A stretch of 64,000 nt of DNA. It comes from Halalkalicoccus sp. CG83 (GTDB lineage Archaea > Halobacteriota > Halobacteria > Halobacteriales > Halalkalicoccaceae). Numbering within the stretch: the first letter of the stretch is position 1; each line of letters begins with the position of its first letter. Below the pieces are notes generated by a model. The model was not told the origin of the DNA, ran no database searches, and saw only the letters and a list, made by a program, of their open reading frames with translations. Below are positions 42,433 to 52,105 of this stretch, piece by piece. A program made the position numbers and the translations under genes. Where the stretch lies: positions 2,232,001 through 2,296,000 of the forward strand of contig NZ_JAZDDH010000001.1 in assembly GCF_037081715.1 (NCBI RefSeq), given 5' to 3'.

Positions 42433-44453
42433 CCCACCACCATCCAGACGACGAGCGCGATCGTCGCGAGTACCACCACGTACTTGATCCCGCTCAGGAT
42501 GTCAGCGTCGCGCATGTAGCCGCTGATCATTCCCGAGAGGATCGCCTGCATCGTCACCGCGTGGAAGAACAGCAGTGAGAGCAGCCCGGTGTCGATCCCG
42601 CCGCCGAAGTCCATCCCTCCGCCGCCGACGTCCGCCCCGCTGTCGCCGCCCGCCTGGTCGGTCAGCCCGCTCATCACGTCGAGGAACTGGGTCTTGAGGA
42701 TCGCCATCACCGCGAGCAGCGTGAGGTAGGTCATGACGATGATGACGATCTGCATTCGCGTCCGCGAGACGCGCTCGCGGTCGATGTCGTCCTGGTTCTC
42801 GCTTGCCCGCGCGGCGGTCGTCAGGACGGCGGTGATCTGGCTCGAGGCCTCCTGGGCCTTGCTGATCAGCTTGACCGTCCGCGCCAGCCGGGGGATGTGA
42901 TACTGGTTGTTGAACTCGACGAGGGCGTCGCGAAGGCCGGTCCCGTAGTCCACCTTCGCGTACATCACCCCGAACTCCTTCGAAAGCTTCCCCGAGGAGG
43001 TGTCGGCGACAACCCGGATCGACTCGAGCAGCGTCATTCCGGTGTCGTTGGCGCTGGAGAGCTTCCGGAGGTCGTCCGAGAGGTCATCAACGATCGCCAT
43101 CCGCGACAGGACGTTCCATTCGCGAAAGATCGCGAGCGGCACGCAGACGACGTACAGCGGGAGGTAGACCCAGACGAACGTCCCCCAGACCGGCGCGTCG
43201 ATGAACCCCTGCCAGGACAGCGGCGCCGAACCCGCCCCGACGGCGGCTCCGACGAGAACGATCGCCGCCGGGATCGTCAGTGCGAGCGTATATAGCGGAT
43301 AGTCCCGGAAGAAGAGATGCGGTCGGCGCAGGATCTCCATCGTCCTGTAGGTGCCCTCGCGGCTTCCGATCCGGTCGAACACGCCGTACTCCCCCGTGTA
43401 GCGCTCGACGATCCCGCGGTCGAACAGCGGATTGCCGCCGTCGGTGGCCACCTGACCGTCCTCCGCGGAGAGGTAGCCGTCGCCGGGTTCGTCCTGCTTG
43501 ACGGTCGAGACCAGCACGAGAAAGCCGACGCCCGTGAGCGGGATCAGCCCGTAGACGGCGGCGTACAACATGAAGTCGGAGGCGTTCCCGAGCATGCTCA
43601 TGATGACCAACAGGATGATCAACAGGAGGGGGAAGAGCGAGAGCGTCATGTACATCTCGCCGAACAGTTCGAGGGTCTCGAGCGTGAGCTCCTGTTGCTG
43701 TTTCGCGGTGCGCATGTGCTTCTCCTTCTTATCGTCGAGAAAGCGAGTCATGTCGCCGCCCGAGTTGACGATCGAGAGCATGTCGGTGAGGAACTGGCTC
43801 AAGTCGTCCGACGGCGTCTCCATCGACTGGTTCCTGATCGCGGTCCGGTAGTCCGTATCGAAGTACTCGGTCTCCTGGACGATCGTTTGAAATTCGCGAC
43901 TGACCTCGCCGTAGGTGTCCTCGGCCTTCGCCATCGCCTCGATGATCTCGAGCTGGTTCAGCCCGCCGACCGACAGCGCGTACATGAACGCGACCGAGTC
44001 AGAGAGCAGCATGTTGATCTCGCGCTTGCGTGCAGAGGCGCGCGAGTAGGGGATCACGACGAGCGTGCCGAAGGCGAGCCCGAAGCCGATCGAGCCGAAG
44101 AACAGCCCGGTCGAGAGAACGAGGAAGGGGATCCGGGCGGCGATGGCGAACTCGAGCAGCGTCTCGTTCGGAATCCGCATGCCGATGAGGGTGTCGACCG
44201 GGATCAGTCCGGTCGCGAACAGCCCGTAGCCGAGCAGCGTCCCCACGAGCCACAGCAGCCCGCCCGCGAGCACACCGTAGGCCAGCGACCGCGAGAGATA
44301 GAGCTCGACCGTGTCCGCCATCCGCGCCTGGGTGAGCTTCCGTTCGAGGTCGGCTGCGAAGCCGCTCTCCTCGTCGAACAGCACCCGATAGAGCGGGTAG
44401 AACGCGTCACCGAGCGCGTCCTCACCGCTCGTCCCGCCGGAACCGAGGCTCAT
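42429..44453 (-). CDS. pilC: Type IV pilus membrane platform protein (PilC/TadC, T2SSF family)
   Basis: 674 aa. Two T2SSF domains (about 130-310 and 430-600) are flanked by roughly eight or nine hydrophobic helices, twice the usual bacterial unit, as is normal for haloarchaeal PilC. It anchors the assembly ATPase at the membrane and moves pilin subunits. The 4-bp overlap with the ATPase gene secures stoichiometric production. It is complete. Confidence 0.88.
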   Translation of the reverse strand: MSLGSGGTSGEDALGDAFYPLYRVLFDEESGFAADLERKLTQARMADTVELYLSRSLAYGVLAGGLLWLVGTLLGYGLFATGLIPVDTLIGMRIPNETLLEFAIAARIPFLVLSTGLFFGSIGFGLAFGTLVVIPYSRASARKREINMLLSDSVAFMYALSVGGLNQLEIIEAMAKAEDTYGEVSREFQTIVQETEYFDTDYRTAIRNQSMETPSDDLSQFLTDMLSIVNSGGDMTRFLDDKKEKHMRTAKQQQELTLETLELFGEMYMTLSLFPLLLIILLVIMSMLGNASDFMLYAAVYGLIPLTGVGFLVLVSTVKQDEPGDGYLSAEDGQVATDGGNPLFDRGIVERYTGEYGVFDRIGSREGTYRTMEILRRPHLFFRDYPLYTLALTIPAAIVLVGAAVGAGSAPLSWQGFIDAPVWGTFVWVYLPLYVVCVPLAIFREWNVLSRMAIVDDLSDDLRKLSSANDTGMTLLESIRVVADTSSGKLSKEFGVMYAKVDYGTGLRDALVEFNNQYHIPRLARTVKLISKAQEASSQITAVLTTAARASENQDDIDRERVSRTRMQIVIIVMTYLTLLAVMAILKTQFLDVMSGLTDQAGGDSGADVGGGGMDFGGGIDTGLLSLLFFHAVTMQAILSGMISGYMRDADILSGIKYVVVLATIALVVWMVVG

Positions 44454-46957
44454 CCGGTCTCCTCGCCCAGGTCACGGACCGCTGACTCCGACTCCGAGTG
44501 CTCCGCACGCTCATCGTCGGACGATTCGTACCGGTCGCGAGCACCGTCGAGAGGCCCGTCTCGTCCGTCGTCGACCGGCTCGCCGCCGTCCGAGGCGGCA
44601 CGGTCGGCATCGTCCTCATCGAACCGGAGATCGTCCCCGTCGGGAACGGCCGGTGTGGCGACGTCCGCGGACGACTCGGCGACCAGTGCGTCCTCGACGC
44701 CGGCGGTCACGGGACCACGGTGATCCTCGAAGATCCGCCTCTCGGCCGCTTCGAGGATCGTTCTCGCCGTCTCGCTCGTCTCCTCGTCCGGTCCGGGGCG
44801 GGGGACGAGCGCCTCCTTCTCCGGATCCACGTCGATCAGCACGCTCTCCATCTGGCGAAGGTCCTCGAGGCTCGCCGCCAGCTCGTCGTTCGCGATCAGC
44901 GCCGTGATCGTCTCGGGATCGTTGATGAACGCCTGCAGCGTGGCGGCGACCTGCCGGTACTCGTTGAGACCGTTCTCGATCAGGTAGGCGAGGACGACCC
45001 GTCGAAGGAACAGCTGTTCGTCGAGTTCCTCGTGCGACCAGCCGCGGTCGAAGCGGATCTCCTCGAGTGTGTTCGAGCCGCCGACCTCGAGGAACTCGTC
45101 GGACTCGGCCTGCCACTGGTAGACGTCGCGGACGTTGATCTCGTCGTGTTCGGCGTCGTAGTGGTTGATCTCCGTGAGCGACTTGTTCCGACGAACCTTC
45201 GCGCCCTGCACCCGCGTCGAGGTCTGGATCGAGACGAGATCCAGCGCCGTGAACATCGTCTTCGAGACGTTGATCGGATCGGTGGTAAAGCGCTTGAGCA
45301 CCTCGCCGACCGAGTCGGCGTGGAACGTGGTGTAGGTGGTGTGGCCCGTCGACATCACCTGGAAGAGGGTGCGCCCCTCCTCGCCGCGGATCTCGCCCAT
45401 CACGATGTAGTCGGGTCGTTGGCGTAGCGCCGCCTCGAGCAGGTCGAACTCGTCGACGTCGCCGTCGTCGCCGTCCGAGAAGGAGGGGCGGGTGACGCTC
45501 GCGATCCAGTTTCGTTGTGGGAGCTCCACCTCGCGGGTGTCCTCGATCGAGACGATCTTCGTGTTCGAGGGGATGAACAGCGAGACGGCGTTCAGGCTCG
45601 TGGTCTTCCCGCTCGCGGTGCCGCCGGCGAAAATGAGTGATTTGTGGTTCTCGATACAGAGCCAGAGAAAGGCCATCTCCTCTAAGCTGAACGTATGCCA
45701 GTTGATCAGGTCGAGCGGCGTGAACGGGACGTCCTTGAACTGCCGGATCGTGTAGTTGGTCCCGTGATCGGAGACCTCGCGCCCGAGCGTGAGCTGGGCG
45801 CGCGAGCCGTCGGGCAGCGTGGCGTCGACCTGCGGGTTCCGTTTCGAGATCCCCTTCCCCGAGCGCTGGGCGAGCTTGACCACGAAGTCGTCGAGACTCC
45901 GCTTGCCGTGGGTGACGTTCGTGATGATCTGTTCGTACCCGGAATGGTAGACGAACACCGGTGAGTCGTAGCCATCACACGAGATGTCCTCTACGTTGAT
46001 GTCCTTCTTTATTCCATCTATTCTCTCGTATCCAATGAAGTCGCGCTTGAGGTAGTAGAGCAGCCTGACGATCTGGGCCTCGCTCACGGTGTCGGCGTCC
46101 TCCTCGAGTATCGCGGGTTCGGGTCGGACGGGCGCGACGGTCGCGGGCGGCTCCTCGGGTTCGCCTCGGCCGAGCAGTTTCAGGAGCCGGTCGCGGAGGC
46201 TCCCACTGGAGCGTTCGTGGAGGTCGTACCGATCGAGCAATCGTCGGGTCTCGCGATCGATCACCCTGCGCCGGTCGTCGTCGGTCTCGACGAGCGCGTC
46301 GTCGGTGTACTTGATCGCGGCACGGAGCTTCTCGACGAGGAACGCCGTGAGGTCGGTCTCGATGGCGTTGCGATACGGCTCGATCAGGTAGTACTTCGTC
46401 TCGTTGTCCCGATCGGATCGGAAGACGATCACGAAGGCGTAGGGCTCGTTCACCCAGTATCGCTCGCGCTCGCGGAAGTGGGTCTTCTTCCCCATGGGCA
46501 CCGCCTTCTCGAGGTCGTACCGGTCGGTCACCGTCGACTCGCCGTCGGCCGTCGAGAAGAAGGCGTCCTCGTCGAGGTCCGGGTTCACGTTCACGGTCCG
46601 TTCCGCGACGACGTCGGCGAGCACGGCTGCCGTACTGGCGCCCCGGGAGAACCGCTCTTCGACGTCGGTCGGATCGAACCCCAGCCATTCTCCGGGTTCG
46701 AACTCGACTACCTCGCCGTCCGTGTCGCGCGGCGGCGAGCCGTCCTCCTCGTAGTAGTAGCGTCGTTTGACGTGCTCCCAGGTGTAGAGGTCCTTGATCA
46801 CGAGCGCGTCCGGATCGAGATACGCGTCGAGGTGACTCGCCGTTTCCGACGCCTCGAGGAGCCGTTCGACGACCCCTGAGGAGGGTGTCGTCTCAGGCGT
46901 CCCCCCCTCGTCGTGACCCGGCGCTCCTACTCTCTCGCCGGCGTCGTCGGGCGACAT
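44450..46957 (-). CDS. pilB: Type IV pilus assembly ATPase (PilB/TadA, VirB11-like)
   Basis: 835 aa. A long acidic N-terminal domain is followed by the secretion-ATPase core: Walker A GGTASGKT (445-452), the Asp box IEDTREVELP and Walker B with the following Glu at about 516-523 (DYIVMGEIRG), then a His box (STGHTTYTTFHAD). An acidic tail of about 110 residues follows. It powers pilus assembly in the cytosol. It is the first gene of a seven-gene operon and has its own promoter-like element upstream. Confidence 0.92.
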   Translation of the reverse strand: MSPDDAGERVGAPGHDEGGTPETTPSSGVVERLLEASETASHLDAYLDPDALVIKDLYTWEHVKRRYYYEEDGSPPRDTDGEVVEFEPGEWLGFDPTDVEERFSRGASTAAVLADVVAERTVNVNPDLDEDAFFSTADGESTVTDRYDLEKAVPMGKKTHFRERERYWVNEPYAFVIVFRSDRDNETKYYLIEPYRNAIETDLTAFLVEKLRAAIKYTDDALVETDDDRRRVIDRETRRLLDRYDLHERSSGSLRDRLLKLLGRGEPEEPPATVAPVRPEPAILEEDADTVSEAQIVRLLYYLKRDFIGYERIDGIKKDINVEDISCDGYDSPVFVYHSGYEQIITNVTHGKRSLDDFVVKLAQRSGKGISKRNPQVDATLPDGSRAQLTLGREVSDHGTNYTIRQFKDVPFTPLDLINWHTFSLEEMAFLWLCIENHKSLIFAGGTASGKTTSLNAVSLFIPSNTKIVSIEDTREVELPQRNWIASVTRPSFSDGDDGDVDEFDLLEAALRQRPDYIVMGEIRGEEGRTLFQVMSTGHTTYTTFHADSVGEVLKRFTTDPINVSKTMFTALDLVSIQTSTRVQGAKVRRNKSLTEINHYDAEHDEINVRDVYQWQAESDEFLEVGGSNTLEEIRFDRGWSHEELDEQLFLRRVVLAYLIENGLNEYRQVAATLQAFINDPETITALIANDELAASLEDLRQMESVLIDVDPEKEALVPRPGPDEETSETARTILEAAERRIFEDHRGPVTAGVEDALVAESSADVATPAVPDGDDLRFDEDDADRAASDGGEPVDDGRDGPLDGARDRYESSDDERAEHSESESAVRDLGEETG

Positions 46958-46982
46958 TTGATGTTTAGGTAATACTTATGAA

Positions 46983-46997
46983 CAAAAATACTTTCGG
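46983..46997 (-). promoter_or_regulatory. Promoter of the pilus operon (BRE plus TATA-like)
   Basis: On the minus strand CGAAAGTATTTTTG, a BRE-like CGAAA directly followed by an AT-rich box, lies about 26-40 bp upstream of the ATG at 46957. The spacing fits a short-leader transcript. Confidence 0.55.
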
Positions 46998-47059
46998 GCC
47001 GGACGTCTCCGATTCGATCAGCAAAAAGGGGAAAAGCGAGTCGACGAGAACGGGTCGGA

Positions 47060-47592
47060 TCAGCAACCGTCGTCGTTGCCGTCGCCGTCGTTCACGTCCT
47101 CGGTGTCGTTCGTGCCGGCGTCTTCGGGGTCGTCGCCGTCCTTCGAGTCGAACGTGAGGAGGACGTCGAACGGCTCGTCGGTCGGTACGTCCTCGGGTGT
47201 GAGGTAGCCCACGGCGAACGCGGAGGAGACCGTTTCGCCCGCGACCTCGACGTCGACGTTGAAGACGGCACCCTCACGGTCGCCGGCCGCGAAGATACAG
47301 AGCCGGTAGAAGTCCGCAGGAACCTCGACGTACTCCCGGTCGCCGAACTTAGATCCTCGATGAGCGCGTCGTCGGATTCGGAGGGGACGACGTCGACCGC
47401 CAGCGCGTCGGGTGAGGGAGGTGCGACGCGTACGCGTCCGGTCTCCTCCTCTCCGCCGTTGTCGTCGCTCGTTTCGTCCGATTCGTCGTCGGTTTCGTGC
47501 TGGTCCGCGCCGACGATGACGAAGGTGCCGAGCGCGACGGCGACCGATCCGGCACCGATGCCCGCTGATACGGTTCTGCGATTCCTACCAAT
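47060..47592 (-). pseudogene. Frameshifted gene for an exported acidic protein
   Basis: Reading from about 47592: IGRNRRTVSAGIGAGSVAVA, a hydrophobic Tat/Sec-like signal, then an acidic linker and VAPPSPDALAVDVVPSESDD. Near 47350 the coding character moves to another frame: KFGDREYVEVPADFYRLCIF, VDVEVAGETVSSAFAVGYLT and an acidic tail ending GNDDGC with a stop at 47060-47062. The first frame has no ATG, GTG or TTG at the expected start (ATT is there). Two defects, a lost start and an indel, make a pseudogene likely; otherwise sequencing error. No family recognised. Confidence 0.55.
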
Positions 47593-47755
47593 AATTCTAG
47601 GGTTTCTCGGCGAATTACGAGGGGCGTAACCAGAGAGAGTAGTTCGTCTCGAAAGCGGACTGATACTACACGAGGAACATCGGATCGAGCCGGTGGACGG
47701 GAGGGAGTCTCGAACCTGTGGCCGTCGTGACGAAGCGGTGGAACGTACTCGGACG

Positions 47756-48004
47756 CTACAGCGTCTCCCTCACGAGCGAGGGCACGTGGCGGAGAAGGGT
47801 GAAGACCGCGAGATAGATGAGCGAGAACGCGCCGAAGACCGCGGCCAGCGCGGCGGGGTCCCCGCCGTCGAGGAGCAGCGAAGGCGCGAGGTAGGCCTCG
47901 ACCACGTAGGCTGCGACTCCGAGCGTGAGGAGGCCGGCCGCGATCGTCAGTTCGGGGTTCTCGAAGGTCCTTTCGAGCGTCGGTGAACGGGTCGGTTCGT
48001 TCAT
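47756..48004 (-). CDS. Small two-helix membrane protein
   Basis: 82 aa. Hydrophobic segments at about 20-42 (TIAAGLLTLGVAAYVVEAYL) and 52-74 (ALAAVFGAFSLIYLAVFTLL) are separated by a short loop, with a basic C-terminus. Typical of small conserved haloarchaeal membrane proteins. It stands alone. Function unknown. Confidence 0.65.
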   Translation of the reverse strand: MNEPTRSPTLERTFENPELTIAAGLLTLGVAAYVVEAYLAPSLLLDGGDPAALAAVFGAFSLIYLAVFTLLRHVPSLVRETL

Positions 48005-48149
48005 ACGTGCGATAGTTTCCTCGGAGGTAAGAGGATTCTCCGAAAACCGTTCGCACGGGGCGTAGGCGTGTCAAGGACAGGCATCTCGGATGATTATTCT
48101 CCGCGGAAACTGTTAAGTATCCGAGAGAGTTACTATAGTATGAGTAAAG

Positions 48150-48263
48150 ATGACCCGATCACAGCACATCGAGAACGCGGGCGCAGCGATGGACGGACAC
48201 GGAACGAAGATCGAGAAGGGAACTCGGTTCCGCGACCTCGTCGCGCAGATCTTCGGGAAGTAA
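48150..48263 (+). CDS. Candidate microprotein of 37 aa
   Basis: Reads MTRSQHIENAGAAMDGHGTK and ends RFRDLVAQIFGK. Balanced composition and a predicted amphipathic end make it more protein-like than the overlapping longer frame. TTAAGTAT lies about 35 bp upstream as a possible TATA box. The frame from the ATG at 48140 is an alternative but is basic and unstructured. Low certainty; no family recognised. Confidence 0.3.
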   Translation: MTRSQHIENAGAAMDGHGTKIEKGTRFRDLVAQIFGK

Positions 48264-48613
48264 TCGAGGACTGGCAGCCGCCGACTCCGGACGGAGCATC
48301 CGATTTTGGAGACGGCCGTTTTACACCCCAACTCGAACGCGTACCCTTCGAGACGGGAGGCCGCTTCTACCGGTACAGGACACGAGCAGCGGACGCTTCG
48401 CGACCGGTTCGGTGCGAGCGGATTTCGGTCCTCCTCTAGCACGGTCGGGCGTACGGGATTCCTCGATCGATGGCTCGAGGTGGGGACGGCAGAGGACGTG
48501 CTCAGAACGGGTCAACTCCATCGTTGGCCGTCTATTGTAACGTCGAGCTTCGAACTACACGCGAGAACCCCTCGTGTCCGTTGCTGGTCGCGAACGAATG
48601 TGAGCGACCAGCA

Positions 48614-48628
48614 ACGGGCGTGACGGGA
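48614..48628 (-). repeat. Partial copy of the tRNA-Arg 3' end (outer)
   Basis: ACGGGCGTGACGGGA is identical to the tRNA-Arg 3' acceptor/T-arm region, after which the sequence diverges. It may be an old attachment-site remnant. Confidence 0.5.
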
Positions 48629-48694
48629 GTCCCGCGAGCGACCATCGGGAGCGAGAGAGACTCAGGAACGCCCACGAACGAGCGAAGCGAGTGA

Positions 48695-48717
48695 ACGGGC
48701 GTGACGGGATTCGAACC
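48695..48717 (-). repeat. Partial copy of the tRNA-Arg 3' end (inner)
   Basis: About 22 bp (ACGGGCGTGACGGGATTCGA and the following ACC) identical to the 3' end of tRNA-Arg at 48805-48827, covering acceptor strand and most of the T arm. This is the size and position typical of att sites left by tRNA-targeting integrases. Confidence 0.6.
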
Positions 48718-48805
48718 ACCTGAACTTCGCTCGCAGGTACTCGCTCGTTCCGTAATTCGAATCCCTTACGGTCCGTTATCGGCTTCGCTCCGCTCAGCAC
48801 GATAA

Positions 48806-48878
48806 CGGGCGTGACGGGATTCGAACCCGCGGTCTGAAGGTTAGGAACCTTCCGCCCTATCCGCTAGGCCACACGCCC
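48806..48878 (-). tRNA. tRNA-Arg (anticodon CCT)
   Basis: 73 nt. Acceptor stem GGGCGTG/CACGCCC with discriminator G, D arm GCC/GGC, and anticodon stem GAAGG/CCTTC with loop TTCCTAA (anticodon CCT). T arm GCGGG/CCCGT with TTCGAAT loop is present. The 3' CCA is not encoded. No intron. Its 3' end is repeated twice downstream on this strand, see the adjacent repeats. Confidence 0.95.
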
Positions 48879-48922
48879 CGCTGGTGAATCGAGGCGCGAA
48901 CGCAAAACGGCTGCGACTCGTA

Positions 48923-49267
48923 CTATCGGTTCTCGTCGGCGTCGGACCCGCCCTCGGTCTCCATCTCGGCCTCGAGGTCGGTGTCGGTCGTCGTCTCGGT
49001 GTCGGCGCCGGTCGTCGTCGTCCCGGCGTCGTCGCCGATCTCGGGTTCGGGCTCGTCCTCGGTCTTGGTGGCGCCCTCGCGCATCTCCTTCAGCTCCTGG
49101 TCGATCTCTTCGCGGCCTTTCTGGAACTCGCCCATCGCCTGACCGGTCGAGCGGGCGAGTTTCGGGATCTTGTTCGCACCGAACAGCAGGATCGCGATGA
49201 GCACGATCACCGCCAGTTCGATCCCCCCCGGGAATCCGGGGAACAGGGGGGCAAATGTTACTGTCAT
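48923..49267 (-). CDS. tatA: Sec-independent protein translocase subunit TatA
   Basis: 114 aa. A single N-terminal helix (GGIELAVIVLIAILLFGANK) followed by the TatA amphipathic helix IPKLARSTGQAMGEFQKGRE, then an acidic Thr-rich tail typical of haloarchaea. The FG hinge is present. It forms the pore or patch of the twin-arginine pathway, used heavily by haloarchaea, including several proteins in this window. tatC is not nearby. Confidence 0.93.
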   Translation of the reverse strand: MTVTFAPLFPGFPGGIELAVIVLIAILLFGANKIPKLARSTGQAMGEFQKGREEIDQELKEMREGATKTEDEPEPEIGDDAGTTTTGADTETTTDTDLEAEMETEGGSDADENR

Positions 49268-49366
49268 TCCTACCCCTCGCTTACCGGGTCGCGGTTATAG
49301 GCTTTTTGCTACGTGAAGTCCGGAGAAACGCGGCGTTTCGCCGAAAGGCGCCCATACCCGGTGGTG

Positions 49367-49373
49367 TATAAAG
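49367..49373 (+). promoter_or_regulatory. TATA-like box of thrS
   Basis: TATAAAG lies about 35 bp before the thrS ATG (49406), implying a leader of roughly 10 nt. Confidence 0.5.
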
Positions 49374-49405
49374 CCTTATTTACGCTTTGCCGGTTCAGGA
49401 TAGGT

Positions 49406-51328
49406 ATGAGCATCACCGTAACGCTGCCTGACGGCTCCGAGCTCTCCGTCGAGGCGGGGTCGACGGTCCGGGACGTCGCCTACGAGATCGGTCCCGGCCT
49501 CGGACGCGACACCGTCGCCGGCGTCGTCGATGGCGAGTTCGTCGCCAAAGAACACCCGATCGAGGAGGACGTCTCCCTCGAGATCGTCACCCCCGACAGC
49601 GACGAGTATCTCGAGGCGCTTCGCCACTCGGCGGCCCACGTCTTCGCCCAGGCGCTCCAGCGGCTCCACCCGGAGGCGAAACTGACCATCGGCCCGTGGA
49701 CCGACCAGGGGTTCTACTACGACGTGACGGGCGTCGATCTCGACGAGGCCGACCTCGAGGAGATCAGCGCCGAGGCCCAGGAGATCATCGAGGCGGACCT
49801 CCCGATCGAACGCGTCGAGATGGGTCGAGAGGAGGCGTTCGACTACTACGACGACAACCGGTTCAAACGCGAGATCCTCGAGGAGGAGGTGGCCGGCGAG
49901 GACCCCGTCTCCTTCTACGAACAGGGCGAGTTCTGCGACCTCTGTCGCGGTCCACACGTCGAGTCGACCGGCGAGATCGGCGGCTTCGCCCTGCTCGAGA
50001 TCTCGGGGGCCTACTGGCGCGGAAGCGAGGACAACGAGATGCTCACCCGAGTCTACGGTACCGCCTTCCCCAGCGAGGACGAACTCGAGGCGTTCCTCGA
50101 CCGGCGCGAGCAGGCGAAGGAGCGCGACCACCGGAAGATCGGCCGGGAGATGGATCTCTTCTCGGTCCCCGAGCACTCCCCGGGCTGCGTCCACTACCAC
50201 CCCAACGGGATGGCGATCCACCGTGAACTCGAGGAGTACATCCGCACGAAGAACGACGAACTCGGCTACGAGGAGGTCCGAACTCCCGAGCTCAACAAGG
50301 CCGAGCTCTGGAAGCCCACCGGCCACTACGAGACGTTCACCGAGCAGGGCGAGATGTTCGCCTGGGAGCAGGACGACACGGAGTACGGCCTGAAGCCGAT
50401 GAACTGCGCGAACCACGCCTACATCTACGACCGGCAGGTCCGCTCCTACCGCGATCTCCCCGTTCGGTTCTCGGAGTTCGGCAACGTCTACCGCAACGAG
50501 CAGTCGGGCGAGCTCTCGGGGCTCCTCCGGGTTCGGGGCATGACCCAGGACGACGGCCACGCGTTCATCCGTCGCGACCAGATCGAGGGCGAGATCACCC
50601 GGACGCTCGGCATCATCGAGGACATCTACGGCCAGTTCGGCCTCGAGGTGTTGTATAAGCTCGAGACGAAGGGCGAGACCGCCGTCGGGAGCGACGAGGT
50701 CTGGGAGGAGGCCACCGAGTCGCTGCGCGAGGCCCTCGAGACCGCCGACCTCGACTACGAGGTCGAGGAGGGCGAGGCCGCCTTCTACGGCCCGAAGATC
50801 GGCCTCGACGCCCGCGACGCGCTGGGACGCGAGTGGACGATCGGCACCGTCCAGCTCGACTTCAACATCCCCGAGCGTCTCGACCTGAGCTACACCGGAG
50901 AGGACAACGAGGAGCACCGCCCCGTGATGGTCCATCGCGCGCTGCTGGGGAGCTTCGAGCGGTTCATGGGCGTGGCCATCGAGCACTTCGACGGGGACTT
51001 TCCGACGTGGCTCGCACCCGAGCAGGTACGGATCCTGCCGATCAGCGACGACAACCTCGCGTACGCGGAAGAGGTCAAGCGCGAACTCGGCGAGTTCCGC
51101 GTCGGGATCGAGGACCGATCGTGGACCATCGGCAAGAAGATCCAGGCCGCACACGACGACCGCGTCCCCTACATGCTGATCGTCGGCGGGAACGAGGAGG
51201 AGGCCAACACCGTCTCCGTCCGTGATCGCTTCGAGCGCGAGCAGGGCGACGTCGACGTCGTCACCGTCCGTGACCATCTCGCGAGCGAGGTCGGCCAGAA
51301 ACGTCTCGAACCCGACCTCCTCGAGTAG
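49406..51328 (+). CDS. thrS: Threonyl-tRNA synthetase
   Basis: 640 aa from the ATG at 49406; an upstream frame to 49313 would precede the promoter and is rejected. It has the TGS domain, an editing domain of the bacterial type ([16 protein letters not shown] and [16 protein letters not shown]), class II catalytic motifs ([20 protein letters not shown] as motif 2) and the anticodon-binding domain near the end. It charges tRNA-Thr. The bacterial-type editing domain is usual in haloarchaea. The 3' 96 bp are repeated at 52106-52201. Confidence 0.97.
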   Translation: MSITVTLPDGSELSVEAGSTVRDVAYEIGPGLGRDTVAGVVDGEFVAKEHPIEEDVSLEIVTPDSDEYLEALRHSAAHVFAQALQRLHPEAKLTIGPWTDQGFYYDVTGVDLDEADLEEISAEAQEIIEADLPIERVEMGREEAFDYYDDNRFKREILEEEVAGEDPVSFYEQGEFCDLCRGPHVESTGEIGGFALLEISGAYWRGSEDNEMLTRVYGTAFPSEDELEAFLDRREQAKERDHRKIGREMDLFSVPEHSPGCVHYHPNGMAIHRELEEYIRTKNDELGYEEVRTPELNKAELWKPTGHYETFTEQGEMFAWEQDDTEYGLKPMNCANHAYIYDRQVRSYRDLPVRFSEFGNVYRNEQSGELSGLLRVRGMTQDDGHAFIRRDQIEGEITRTLGIIEDIYGQFGLEVLYKLETKGETAVGSDEVWEEATESLREALETADLDYEVEEGEAAFYGPKIGLDARDALGREWTIGTVQLDFNIPERLDLSYTGEDNEEHRPVMVHRALLGSFERFMGVAIEHFDGDFPTWLAPEQVRILPISDDNLAYAEEVKRELGEFRVGIEDRSWTIGKKIQAAHDDRVPYMLIVGGNEEEANTVSVRDRFEREQGDVDVVTVRDHLASEVGQKRLEPDLLE

Positions 51329-51358
51329 GCAGCGGAGCCGCGATTCCGAATCCGGCGG

Positions 51359-51757
51359 TCAGTCCCCTTCGGACGCCGCGCGTCGTTCCTCTGCGGTCCA
51401 CGAGTCGAGCGCCCCCTCGCGAAGGTGGAAGTCCTCACCGGGATGCTCGGTGTAGATCACGTACTGGTTCTCGGCCGGCACGTCCCACCGGTCCGCGATC
51501 TCCTCGATGACGGCGACGGCGAGCGTTCGACGCTGCTCGGGCGACCGACCCGCACGGACGTCGGCGTTGAGAAAGGCGACGGGCTCGTCGGACGGGACGC
51601 GTCCGAGCGCCAGGGCAGCCCCATCGCGGATCGTCACCCCGACGTGGCCGGTCCCGGTGTCCATCACGTCGGCGTAGCGTTCGGTCGCCCAGGTCGCGAA
51701 CGCCGTCTTCGAGTCCGCGTCGATTCGATCCGTGAGTTCGAACTGTAGGTGTGGCAC
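51359..51757 (-). CDS. MIF/tautomerase-superfamily protein
   Basis: 132 aa when started at the GTG at 51757. That start gives initiator Met followed by Pro (PHLQFELTD), the N-terminal catalytic proline required by tautomerases, and so is preferred over 51781. Later blocks HVGVTIRDGAALALGRV, PVAFLNADVRAGRSPEQ and VPAENQYVIYTEHPG fit a MIF-like trimeric fold. It may act on keto-enol or aromatic degradation intermediates. It lies inside the thrS 3'-end duplication. Confidence 0.75.
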   Translation of the reverse strand: MPHLQFELTDRIDADSKTAFATWATERYADVMDTGTGHVGVTIRDGAALALGRVPSDEPVAFLNADVRAGRSPEQRRTLAVAVIEEIADRWDVPAENQYVIYTEHPGEDFHLREGALDSWTAEERRAASEGD

Positions 51758-51961
51758 ACGGGAACGTCCACTGCCACGCACCTGTATTCAGGGGTCCGAC
51801 GTGCTCCCTTCCTCCGATCACAAAGCCGGTTCGATCGTGTATCGGGGATGGGTTCCACGCCACCCGAGGACCGTTTCGGGTGACTCACTGAACGGAACCA
51901 TATCAGATAGTGACTACCCCTTCTCGGTCCCTACGGCGGCCAGCAGACTCGGATCGACGTA

Positions 51962-52084
51962 ATGCTCTCCCCGGAGAGGCGAACCGAGAACGGGGAGTTG
52001 GTTTACGACATGCTCGACGTTCCCGCCGGCCAGCCGTTCATCTACGTGCCGTTCGACGCGGACGACGTCGAGATCCACTACTGA
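51962..52084 (+). CDS. Short ORF fused in frame to a thrS 3' duplicate (probable fragment)
   Basis: 40 codons (MLSPERRTENGELVYDMLDV, then GQPFIYVPFDADDVEIHY) with haloarchaeal composition. After its TGA the same frame continues as an exact-looking copy of the ThrRS C-terminus. It may be the end of a lost gene or a small real protein; I do not recognise it. Confidence 0.3.
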   Translation: MLSPERRTENGELVYDMLDVPAGQPFIYVPFDADDVEIHY

Positions 52085-52105
52085 GCCGACCCCGGAGGCG
52101 AGGCC

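Larger units (their letters stand above)
48264..48805. other. Intergenic region with tRNA-derived repeats
   Basis: 542 bp between the candidate microprotein and tRNA-Arg, with no credible gene. It contains two partial copies of the tRNA-Arg 3' end and several CTTCGCTCG/CGAGCGAAGCG motifs that can pair with one another. The pattern suggests repeated integration, excision or recombination at the tRNA gene. Confidence 0.55.

Noticed and set aside
43317-44723. 468-codon plus-strand frame opposite pilC
   Set aside because: Shadow frame; PilC T2SSF domains and operon overlaps are on the minus strand.
49376-51277. 633-codon open frame antisense to thrS
   Set aside because: It mirrors thrS codon structure in GC-rich DNA, with Leu/Val/Asp-rich composition and no recognisable domain; thrS is unmistakable on the other strand.
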